NCBI GenBank assembly: GCA_941918925.1
Contig: OW799234.1
Coordinates: forward strand, 64,007,043-64,071,042
DNA: 64,000 bases
DNA from: Phyto melanocephala
Taxonomy: Eukaryota; Arthropoda; Insecta; Diptera; Rhinophoridae
Reading direction: 5' to 3'
A program made the translations under genes and the position numbers. The notes under the pieces were generated by a model. That model ran no database searches. It saw only the letters and a list, made by a program, of their open reading frames with translations, and was not told the origin of the DNA. Shown here piece after piece: positions 56,345-64,000 of the stretch. Numbering within the stretch: position 1 is the stretch's first letter; every line of letters starts with the position of its first letter.

Positions 56345-56440
56345 TAACAGAACGGACTAGTTAGAGTGGACTAGTTAATGGGCTGGTCTAAAATTCTGGG
56401 CGTTGCGGTTTCTATAACCGCCAGAGACTCGGCTGTTACA
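56345..56440 (+). mobile_element. SINE head fragment
   Basis: GGGCTGGTCT and AACCGCCAGAGACTCGGCTG match the SINE at 29580-29630 (GGTGGTCTGC, CCCGCCAGAGACTCTGGAC). The tail and target duplication were not seen. The B box is degraded. Confidence 0.5.
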
Positions 56441-56879
56441 TTATAACGCCGCAAATGCTCTTTTTTATTCAGTTCTGTTATTTAAATAAAAATTTGTAAT
56501 CGTATTGTAATGAAAAATAAAAAGTAAATTATATATATTATTTATTTAAATTTGTTGAAATTATTTCGAGTGGATCAGCATTATAATCTAATCTAACTTT
56601 CTTAAGGGTCGGCGAGAGACTTTGAGTGATACTTATATGGTTAATGTTAATAATCTTGTTGAGTACACTGATACGTGTAAAACTTTCTAGTCAGTAATTT
56701 TTTTTGTTTAATTATGACAGTATTTTTAGAATTAAGAAAGTGTTTGGGTGAAATCGTTTTGGAAGAACAAAATGACAAAAATGAAAAGAAGAAAAACGAA
56801 CTACCAAAGATCGTGCATTAAACAAAAAAGTGGAATGAATAAAAAAAATTAACAACTGGATAAATGCAGTAAGTGCAAA

Positions 56880-57480
56880 TGCTGTTCATTTACTACCCAT
56901 TTTGATGAGGTTGCGCAAAAAAATTATACGCCATTTTGTTTCGGTTGCCATCTTAGATTTTAAATTTTTCATAGTTTACTGCATTCTACTGATCAAGGTG
57001 GCTTACCTGGTACAATTGTTGTTGTGGTTGAAGGGAGAAAAGCCGTATTATCTATATTTGACCCATAAAGCCACTTCTTTTATTTTGGACGCCATCTTTG
57101 GTTATACCCTTTCTATAGTTACATGCATTCTACACGTCATGCCTTTTGCTTGATAGCAATATTAAAGGTGTTGAAATATTTTTAATTACTAGATTTGACC
57201 ACATAAATTTATTGTTCACCATTTTGAAGTGGCGTCGATCTTGGATTTGAACTTTTTTATAACTGTATTATATTTTGCTCATCTCTTTGTTTGGAAAGAT
57301 AAAAAAAAAGATTTTCGTTCGTATTTTCTAGGAAAGTTATAGTATTTTGGTGATTTTATCTTAGTTAGTTCCTAACCGATTTGACAGCTTTTTTCTAAAA
57401 TAGTTTTCAAGGTTAAAATATATATCTTAATATCTCTAGCACGTTTAAAAATTAATTCAAAACTTTAGTAACTTTGTATT
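56880..57480 (+). repeat. Degenerate family C copy
   Basis: CGCCATTTTGTTTCGGTTGC, then ATTGTTCACCATTTT and CTTAGTTAGTTCCTAACCGA, match successive parts of the C copies at 21780-22110 and near 5820. Two spurious plus-strand frames run across it. Confidence 0.55.
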
Positions 57481-57528
57481 TTTACAGATTTATTTTAAAT
57501 AGCTTAATGTACATTATAATTTTATTTT

Positions 57529-58053
57529 AGTTAAATTTACAGTAGTTTAAGTTACAGTAGTTTTGTTTGTGTTAGTTAGTTAATTTGGTTCGCTGGTTGT
57601 TCGAACATGATGTTAAGTTATATGCAGACGAGGTGAGTTATTATGTGCAGCATAATCTTAGGCACTTTTATTATTCCTGCATATTACTTAACATTAACGT
57701 TACGTTTTAATTTAAATGTAACGGCTTTCGAGTAATTTACAGAATAAACTAATGTGTACAAGTTAACAAGCGAATTTATCATTTTCTAATTTTAACATAA
57801 AAATTCTTTCCCACAAATTATGCTGACACTATGTCTGCTAAATTTGTACGGTTTAATATTTCTACGTATGAACCAAATAAAATAGTCATATTACAATCAT
57901 ACTTTTTGCTAAAACTTAATCATAAGCATAAGTGAATAATAAAAATATTCTTTTGTGAATAGCTAGTTCTAGTTTAGAATTAAAAGAGAAAAGTCAACTT
58001 AATGTTGACAAAAATAAATTTTTTTTAATAAAATCTTAATTTAAAAATTTAAT
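57529..58053 (+). repeat. 5' LTR (start tentative)
   Basis: The right edge is fixed by the primer site at 58054, and the LTR ends TTTAATT. The left edge is placed at AGTTAAATTTACAGTAG, because errantivirus LTRs commonly begin AGT and end AATT. AATAAA at about 57743 may serve RNA 3'-end formation. The second LTR needed for proof is outside the window. Confidence 0.5.
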
Positions 58054-58070
58054 TGGCGCCCAACGTGGGG
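58054..58070 (+). promoter_or_regulatory. Primer-binding site for tRNA-Lys
   Basis: TGGCGCCCAACGTGGGG is complementary to the 3' end, including CCA, of fly tRNA-Lys(CUU) as I remember it. tRNA-Lys is also the gypsy primer. Minus-strand DNA synthesis would start here. Confidence 0.9.
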
Positions 58071-58992
58071 CTAGCCAAAGTAATATATCATGAAAAAACA
58101 AAGTAAGGATCCGCGGCTAGCGAATAAAAATAAAAAATAAGTATCCCAGTGAGAAGGGAGAAAAAAAAATATAATAAAATAAAAATAAAAAAAAAAATAA
58201 AAATTTTTTTTTGTTACAAGTATCCTTGGAAAAAGGAGAAAGCAAAAATTTAAGTGACTAAATATTATTTTAAAAATAAATTTATGGGAATTTAAAAATA
58301 AATTTATTATAAAAAATTTTGTTACAAGTATCCTTGGAAAAAGGAGAAAACAAAAATTTGAGTGACTAAAGTAAGGTATAAGTTATTTACTAAAAACAGT
58401 GACAGAAATTTGAAAATATTCGTAAAAGAAAATAAGTGTAAATTTTAATACACAAAACACGAATAATATACTGAACAATTTGTCTTTGATAACTCAAAGA
58501 ATATTTTGAAAAGATTGATAAAATTTTTATCATAAACTAAAATAAAATATTATCCTGCTGGCCAGCCGAGACCCAGCAGACGTGAAGGAAGAAGAGTCCC
58601 ATCATCAATAACTGCAGACGTGAAGGACGAAGAGTCCCATCACCATCAACAGAAACAGCAAGAATAACTATTATTTTAATTTTATTGTAAGTAATTTAAT
58701 TATTGTTACCAATATTACGATTTAAAAAGTGTAAAAAAAAGGGAATTCTGTTTTAGACCAAATAAGAAATTTTTGAAAAAAAAACCTTGTAATTACATTC
58801 AAGGAAAAATTTAAATATAAAAATTTAAATAATTATAAATTAAATAAGTGTGAATTTAAAATCTCTTACATAGTTGTATTTAATTTGGAAAATTATCACA
58901 ATAATCTATCTAAACTTCTGTAAAAGATCTATATAAAATAAAATTATATTTTACTCAGGATAACTAAATAGTACATAAAATATCTTTTTTTA
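58071..58992 (+). other. Long untranslated leader with internal duplications
   Basis: A block containing GTTACAAGTATCCTTGG occurs twice (58213-58262 and 58319-58373). A unit with GCAGACGTGAAGGA and AAGAGTCCCATCA occurs twice in tandem (58576-58645). GTAAGT at 58687-58692 is a strong splice donor that could serve a spliced env message. Packaging signals are probably in this leader (inference). Confidence 0.6.
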
Positions 58993-60258
58993 ATGCCGGA
59001 CGAGACCATCGACAGTTTAACAGACAGACTGAGTAGATCCCTTACCATGGCACAAAATACAGTACCAGGATTGACAGGACTAACTGAGCTACAGAAGAGA
59101 CAAATAAAGGACTTAATAAAGGAGACACTTGATACGAGTCCCTTGCCTAGGAGAGTAGAGGAATTAAATAGAAACATTCAACAATTAAGCGGTGTTAATT
59201 ATGTTGAAGAATACAGGGCTCAAGACATAGATGAGAGAATTAGATGTGAGGAATCACTTGATGTAATCAAGTCCTTGCCTACATTTAGTGGCAAAAGTTC
59301 ATACGTAAGTTGGCGAGAAGCTGCCAACAATTCTATTAGCCTATATAAAAAGGGAAGTCGTAGGTACTACGCCGCCCTCACAATTTTAAGAAACAAAATA
59401 GTTGATGAAGCGAACGACATTCTTACCAATCATGGTACAGTTTTAAAATTAGAGGCCATCCTAAGCCGTTTAGATTTTGCTTATTCGGATAAAAGGCCGC
59501 TCCATATTATTGAGCAGGAAATGAGCATAATGAGACAGGGCTCATTGGCAATTCTTGACTATTATAATGAAGTCAACAAAAAACTCACTGCTCTGATCAA
59601 CAAAACTATTATGACACACGGATCGAGTTCGGAGTTAACTAACGAGCTCAATAGGAAAAACCGACAGCACGCTTTACGAGTTTTTATTACAGGATTAAAT
59701 GCCCCTTTGGCAAACATTTTATTTTCATTGGCCCCTACTGATCTTCCAAACGCTCTTGCGAAGGCTCAGGAATTGGAGTCTAATAATATAAGAGCTAATT
59801 TCGCTCTACAATTTAATAGAAATTCCCAAAACTCTAACCAAAGACCACAAAATGCATTGCGTTTCCCTCATCGTAACGAAAAGAACTTTCCAAAGAATAG
59901 TTTTTTCCAAGACAGATATACCCAACCAAAACCAGTACCAATGGAGTTGGGCAGTTCAGCAAACATTGTGCAAAGGACACATCCATTAAATAATGGATAC
60001 AATTTTAGGGCAAACGCTAATACTAATTTTGCAAATGCTAATTTTGCCAATAGAAATCCAACCAATTTTCGAAATTACGAACAGAATCGGTATCCCCAAG
60101 GCATTAAACGCCAACAACAAAGCGCTCAAGTCAGCTATCAGCCTCAGCATAAGGCTCAAAGGGTAAATAACTTGAACGAGGACGCTTTTTTAGAAGTCGA
60201 GCCGGATTGCCCTATATTAGAAAAAGAGGAACATCCGGACGAATTTATACAATATTAA
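58993..60258 (+). CDS. gag: Errantivirus Gag polyprotein
   Basis: 421 residues, uninterrupted. It starts MPDETIDSLTDRLSRSLTMA. The first 70 residues are partly helical and charged. The middle, from about residue 90 (SLPTFSGKSSYVSWREAANN) to about 260, resembles the capsid-type region of gypsy-group Gag. The C-terminal third is rich in Asn, Gln, Arg and Phe (RNSQNSNQRPQNALRF; repeated ANANFAN-like runs) and probably binds RNA in place of a CCHC knuckle, which is absent as in other errantiviruses. The last 23 codons overlap the pol frame, and a slippery heptamer lies at the overlap start. Confidence 0.88.
   Translation: MPDETIDSLTDRLSRSLTMAQNTVPGLTGLTELQKRQIKDLIKETLDTSPLPRRVEELNRNIQQLSGVNYVEEYRAQDIDERIRCEESLDVIKSLPTFSGKSSYVSWREAANNSISLYKKGSRRYYAALTILRNKIVDEANDILTNHGTVLKLEAILSRLDFAYSDKRPLHIIEQEMSIMRQGSLAILDYYNEVNKKLTALINKTIMTHGSSSELTNELNRKNRQHALRVFITGLNAPLANILFSLAPTDLPNALAKAQELESNNIRANFALQFNRNSQNSNQRPQNALRFPHRNEKNFPKNSFFQDRYTQPKPVPMELGSSANIVQRTHPLNNGYNFRANANTNFANANFANRNPTNFRNYEQNRYPQGIKRQQQSAQVSYQPQHKAQRVNNLNEDAFLEVEPDCPILEKEEHPDEFIQY
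60186..60192 (+). promoter_or_regulatory. Candidate -1 ribosomal frameshift site for Gag-Pol
   Basis: T TTT TTA read in the gag frame is a classic -1 slippery heptamer. A -1 slip leads directly into the open protease frame without meeting a stop. Nine bases later CCGGAT (60202-60207) can pair with ATCCGG (60233-60238), a possible stimulatory stem. Confidence 0.7.
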
Positions 60259-60608
60259 TAGACAGTGGTGCTACTAGCTGCTACTGTAGCCCAAATGTAT
60301 TTAGAATTAGAAAAGATTTAGTTATAAGAAAAAGGGTGAAAACAATAAACGGTTTCACTCATATTAGCCATTTTAGCGAGGCAAGACTATTTGGCATAAG
60401 AGAAAGATTTTATGAGATTCCGAATCTCGAAGCTGATATTTTAATTGGGTACAATTTTATGAAAAAAGCGAATATTGTACTAGATTTCGAAAAAGGAACA
60501 CTCTCAAGCGGAGAGCATTGCGAAAAGTTTCTAAACTTTCAAGAACCTGCAACGGAAAAAGAAGATTATAATAAAAAAAACCACATCCGAAGATGTGGAA
60601 CGAATTGA
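60192..60608 (+). pseudogene. pol: Pol segment 1: aspartic protease
   Basis: Entered by -1 frameshift from gag. The protease active site is ILIDSGATSCYCS at about 60250-60288, and the ADILIGYNF motif follows near 60433. The frame leaves the RT frame at an A-run (60571-60579) and ends at 60606-60608. The protease itself is uninterrupted. The lesion separates it from the RT. Confidence 0.85.
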
Positions 60609-62478
60609 AAATATTAATTATTTGAACCAAAACAAGAAAATTGAGTATTTAAGACATAAAATTAATGGGGAAATTTTAAAACTCCATTCTAGAATAAATA
60701 TGAGATTGCCTTTTAGAACTGACGTAAGAGCAGAAATTAACACAATTGCTGAAACTCCTATATGGAGTAAGCAATATCCATACCCTATGTCAGTTAATGA
60801 ATTTGTAAACAGGGAAATAAGAAATTTATTGGACGATGGCATTATTCGTCCAAGTAGAAGTCCGTACAATTCACCAATTTGGATTGTACCTAAAAAGGGA
60901 ACAAATGAAGACGGATCCTCAAAATTGAGGATGGTTATTGATTTTAAGAAACTAAACGAACAAACAATTGCAATAAATTATCCGATTCCAGACTGCAATG
61001 TTATTTTATCGAATTTGGGAAAGGCTAAATACTTTTCCACCATTGATTTGGAATCTGGTTTCCATCAAATATTAATGAAGGAATCAGATATTATTAAAAC
61101 GGCTTTTTCCGTGAATAACGGAAAATACGAGTTCTTAAGAATGCCATTTGGGCTAAAGAATGCTCCAGGCATTTTCCAGGCCGCAATGGATGATATCCTT
61201 AGAGATTTTATCGGTAAATTTTGTCATGTCTATATAGACGACATAATTGTGTTCTCATCTTCACTAGAAGAACACAACAATCACCTTGCTAAGATAATAG
61301 AAACTCTTAAGGAAGCAAATATGAAAATTTCTGTGGAAAAATCCGAATTTTATAAAGAGGAAGTTGAATTTTTGGGATACGTTGTAGGATATAATGTGAT
61401 TAAAACCGATCCAAAGAAAATTGAAACTATACAAAATTATCCTTTACCCGCTACTTTGCGACAACTTAGAAGCTTTTTAGGAATGTCAGGGTATTACAGA
61501 AAATTTATTAAAAACTATGCCCTTGTTACAAAGCCACTTACAGTTTACCTATCAGGGGAAAATGGTAGGATATCACAAAACATGTCGAAAAAAACTGAGA
61601 TTCTATTAAACAAAGATGCAATCGAAGCATTTAATAAGGTAAAAGCTTTATTAATAGACCAGGTGGAATTAGTGCAACCTGATTTTAACAGCAAATTTAT
61701 TTTAACAACAGACGCATCGAACGTTGCCATAGGAGCTATATTAAGTCAAAAAGCTAAACCTATTACATTCATTTCAAAAACTCTTAATTCTACTGAAAGG
61801 AATTACGCAACAAATGAAAAGGAATTATATGCTATAGTGTGGGCGTTAAAAACACTAAGAAACTATTTATATGGTGTAAAGGATTTAGAGATCCATACTG
61901 ATCATCAGCCATTAACATTTGCTGTTTCAGCCAGAAATCCAAATGCGAAAATGAAAAGATGGCATGCCTTTATTGAAGAATTTGCCCCAAAGATTATTTA
62001 TAAACCAGGTACAGCGAATGTAGTCGCTGATGCCCTCTCTAGACAAATTTTGAACCAAATTTCAGATAATGATAGTATCCATAGTACACAGCATTCAACA
62101 GAAAGTAGCGACAATTCAGATATTTCTGAAACTAACAAACCTCTTAATGAATTTAAACAGCAAATCCTTTTGTTAAAAAATAGATTCATAATTCATGAAT
62201 CTATTACAGTTTTTGACAGAACTCGTCATATAATAGAATTTGATACTAGGGAAAATCTATTAACTATTCTAAAGGAATTTTTAAAACCAAATTTAGTTAC
62301 AGCCATACATTGTACACCAGAGGATCTACAGGAATTTAAGGAAACAGTTAGGAACGTATTTACAAATAAGTTTGTTTTTACAAGAATATTCCCAAATGAC
62401 ATCACTAATTTAGATGACCAGCAAAACATAGTAAAGCAAACACACATTCGTGCCCATAGAAACTTTAAGGAGAATTAG
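60595..62478 (+). pseudogene. pol: Pol segment 2: reverse transcriptase and RNase H
   Basis: A long open frame that would continue the protease frame but for a 1-base length change in the A-run upstream. RT motifs are KLRMVIDFKKLNEQT, FSTIDLESGFHQI (first catalytic Asp), FLRMPFGLKNAPGIFQ and YIDDIIVFS (catalytic pair at 61231-61242). RNase H motifs are ILTTDASNVAIGAILS, NEKELYAIVWAL and IHTDHQPLTF. The integrase N-terminal zinc domain begins with HIRAH just before a TAG at 62476-62478. RT and RNase H look catalytically complete. Confidence 0.92.
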
Positions 62479-63300
62479 AAACAGATTTACAAACAATATT
62501 ACTGGCCCAAAATGTTAAACAACTTTAAGGAATTTATAAGGCACTGCGAAATCTGTAATAAAACCAAATACAACAGACATCCACAAAGGGTACAAATTGG
62601 AGAGGCTCCAATTCCTAACAAGGAGGGGGAGTGTCTTAACATTGATATTTTTTATGCTCAGAACCTTAAATTTATAACTTGCATTGATTCATACTCAAAG
62701 TTTTTAATTATAAAATCTATAGAAGATAAAACTAATTTAGGAGAAAAAGTATTGGACGTTTTACAGAATTTTCCTAATGCAAAAAAACTCACTCTCGATA
62801 ACGAACCGGGATTCACGTCTCCTCAGTTTAAAGCACTAATGCAGCGACTGAGAATAGAACTTTATTATTGCACCCCTCGCCATAGTATAACTAATGGACA
62901 AGTTGAAAGGGTCCATTCTACCATTATTGAGATAGCCAGATGTATTAGGGAAGAATTTCATTTAATCAATGATACAGAGGCTTTCTATAGAGCAGCCCAA
63001 CAATATAACCAAACAATACACTCCGTTATAGGAAATAAACCATCAGACATATTTTTCAATAAAACCCCACATAATCTGTGTGACCTATTAAAGAAAGCAC
63101 AGGAAAAAATGCTTAAAAGAAACAACTCTAATGGAGTAAAGACATACCAACCAGGAGATGTTGTTTATGAAAAAATAATTGGACAGCGTAATAAGCTTTC
63201 ACCCAGATTTAGAAAACAGAAAATTCAGGAAGACTTAGGAAATAAGGTTAGAATACAGTCTCGAAACAGAATCGTTCATAAAGATAATATAAAGACATAA
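62479..63300 (+). pseudogene. pol: Pol segment 3: integrase
   Basis: Same frame as the RT segment, separated only by the TAG at 62476-62478. The zinc domain is completed by CEICNKTK, so its two His lie before the stop and its two Cys after. The DDE core has Asp in CLNIDIFYAQ, Asp in LTLDNEPGF and Glu in NGQVERVHST, all present. A C-terminal basic region ends at 63300. The stop splits the zinc domain. Whether readthrough or a sequencing error is involved cannot be told from the sequence. Confidence 0.88.
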
Positions 63301-63343
63301 AAACTTATTATTATGATATATACCTTTACTCTATATTTCTTAC

Positions 63344-63345
63344 AG
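63344..63345 (+). promoter_or_regulatory. Candidate splice acceptor for env mRNA
   Basis: A pyrimidine-rich tract followed by TTTCTTACAG lies three bases upstream of the env ATG. gypsy-type env is made from a spliced message, so the AG here is a natural acceptor, with a donor in the leader (GTAAGT at 58687 is the best I see). Confidence 0.55.
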
Positions 63346-63348
63346 AAA

Positions 63349-64000
63349 ATGATTTTTACTATTGTAATACTCCTTCCACTCTTTGCTACTTGTCAGCACG
63401 AAGTACAAATACTGGACTATACAAACTCACAATTAATTTCGATTCATTTAGGACAAACTAGACTAGAAAACGGAAATTTGAAACTTATCCACGTTTTAAA
63501 TTTGACCGACTATGAACGAATAGCTCACGATTTAAACTTTGAAATAGAACACAAATTATTGAAAAACAGTACAAACCTACCATTCCTTCTTCATGATATC
63601 AATCAAATAAAGAACCTGTTGAAAAGAATAAAACCAAGACATAAGCGTTCAATAGATGCTATAGGAACAATATGGAAATGGATAGCAGGTACACCGGACC
63701 ATGAGGATCACCAAATAGTAGTAGACAAAATGAACGGACTTCTTAGTAACAATGAACGACAGAGGATTATCAATAGAGACTCCATTGACAGAATTAACTT
63801 ACTGACTAATACCACTAATCAGATTTTGAAGACAGTTAAATCGCTAGAACAAGTTCGGAAAACAGTGGAAGATACCATTATGAACAAATTGAAAATCGTA
63901 AGAGACGAACTGACGAACATTGAATATGCCTTACAATGGGCGAGAGTAGGAGTAATTAACTCATTTATACTTTCGGAAAAGGAAATTTTTGAAGCAAAGA
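63349..64000 (+). CDS. env: Errantivirus envelope protein, N-terminal part
   Basis: Open from ATG at 63349 to the window end, 217 codons, no stop. The first residues (MIFTIVILLPLFATCQ) form a signal peptide. A furin-type cleavage site RHKR is encoded at 63637-63648. It is followed by a small hydrophobic/Gly-containing segment, as in the fusion subunits of the baculovirus-F-like envelope family. A heptad-like helical region with TNTTNQILKTVKSLEQ follows. Potential N-glycosylation sites occur at NLT, NST and NTT. The transmembrane anchor and C-terminus are beyond the window, so integrity is unknown. Confidence 0.85.
   Translation, partial: MIFTIVILLPLFATCQHEVQILDYTNSQLISIHLGQTRLENGNLKLIHVLNLTDYERIAHDLNFEIEHKLLKNSTNLPFLLHDINQIKNLLKRIKPRHKRSIDAIGTIWKWIAGTPDHEDHQIVVDKMNGLLSNNERQRIINRDSIDRINLLTNTTNQILKTVKSLEQVRKTVEDTIMNKLKIVRDELTNIEYALQWARVGVINSFILSEKEIFEAK

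Larger units (their letters stand above)
57529..64000 (+). mobile_element. Errantivirus-type LTR retrotransposon (gypsy group), truncated by window end
   Basis: Order: 5' LTR, tRNA-Lys primer site, long leader, gag, protease, reverse transcriptase, RNase H, integrase, env. A third ORF for a fusion-type envelope protein is the hallmark of insect errantiviruses. The pol region has one frameshift and one in-frame stop, so this copy cannot make full Pol as read. The 3' LTR is outside the window, so age cannot be estimated. Confidence 0.92.

Noticed and set aside
56902..57153. 83-codon hydrophobic frame before the LTR
   Set aside because: It lies in a degenerate family C copy, and its similarity to other C copies explains it.
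60618..60869. Minus-strand frames within pol and gag
   Set aside because: Antisense to conserved protease, RT and Gag coding sequence.

Overview
The window is a gene-poor, transposon-rich stretch of the nuclear genome of a higher fly (Diptera: Brachycera, probably a calyptrate such as a house-fly or blow-fly relative). The diagnosis is inference. It rests on a very AT-rich background, short GT-AG introns, a Jockey-clade LINE, a gypsy-type errantivirus with a tRNA-Lys primer site, several Tc1/mariner lineages, Helitron and hAT derivatives, and many short dispersed repeats built around a TTCGGC-nnn-GCCGAA hairpin.

Only two host genes can be supported. The first (minus strand, 1.9-2.9 kb) has two exons and encodes a secreted, Gln/Lys/Asn-rich protein with an acidic tail. 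It has a TATA box and a polyadenylation signal, and I do not recognise it. The second (plus strand, 54.8-56.1 kb) has five exons and encodes a secreted glycoside-hydrolase-18 (chitinase-like) protein of 350 residues in which the catalytic-motif residues have been replaced.

Layout. 0-2 kb: Helitron end and a DD41D mariner relic next to the first gene. 3-8.4 kb: dispersed repeat families that I call B, C and A, with a 5'-truncated RNase-H-bearing LINE inserted in a C copy. 9-22.6 kb: MITEs (one hAT-type with a perfect 8-bp target duplication), four A copies, one C copy and mariner relics, with long stretches where nothing is recognisable. 22.9-27.1 kb: an apparently intact Jockey-type LINE with both ORFs, a poly(A) tail and a 16-bp target duplication. 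27.4-33 kb: a chimeric C/A repeat, a hAT relic invaded by a SINE that was itself invaded by a foldback MITE, another MITE and a complete non-autonomous Helitron. 33-42.7 kb: B and A repeats, a decayed LINE, and a Tc1/mariner element complete from TIR to TIR but with a damaged ORF. 42.7-54.5 kb: a region of inverted duplications, with 1.8-kb arms facing each other over 8 kb, a nearly perfect palindrome of two B copies inside them, and a second inverted pair beside them. 57.5-64 kb: an errantivirus-type LTR retrotransposon with 5' LTR, PBS, gag, a candidate -1 frameshift site, pol with two lesions, and an env that is open to the window edge.

The families interact by insertion rather than as a pathway. 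Family B carries a mariner-derived insert (D) at the same site in three copies, so the composite appears to have been copied as a unit. A, B and C share terminal modules, and at least one copy is a mosaic. No tRNA or rRNA gene and no CRISPR array was seen. Statements about identity and family rest on reading the sequence and on remembered family features. No database search was run.
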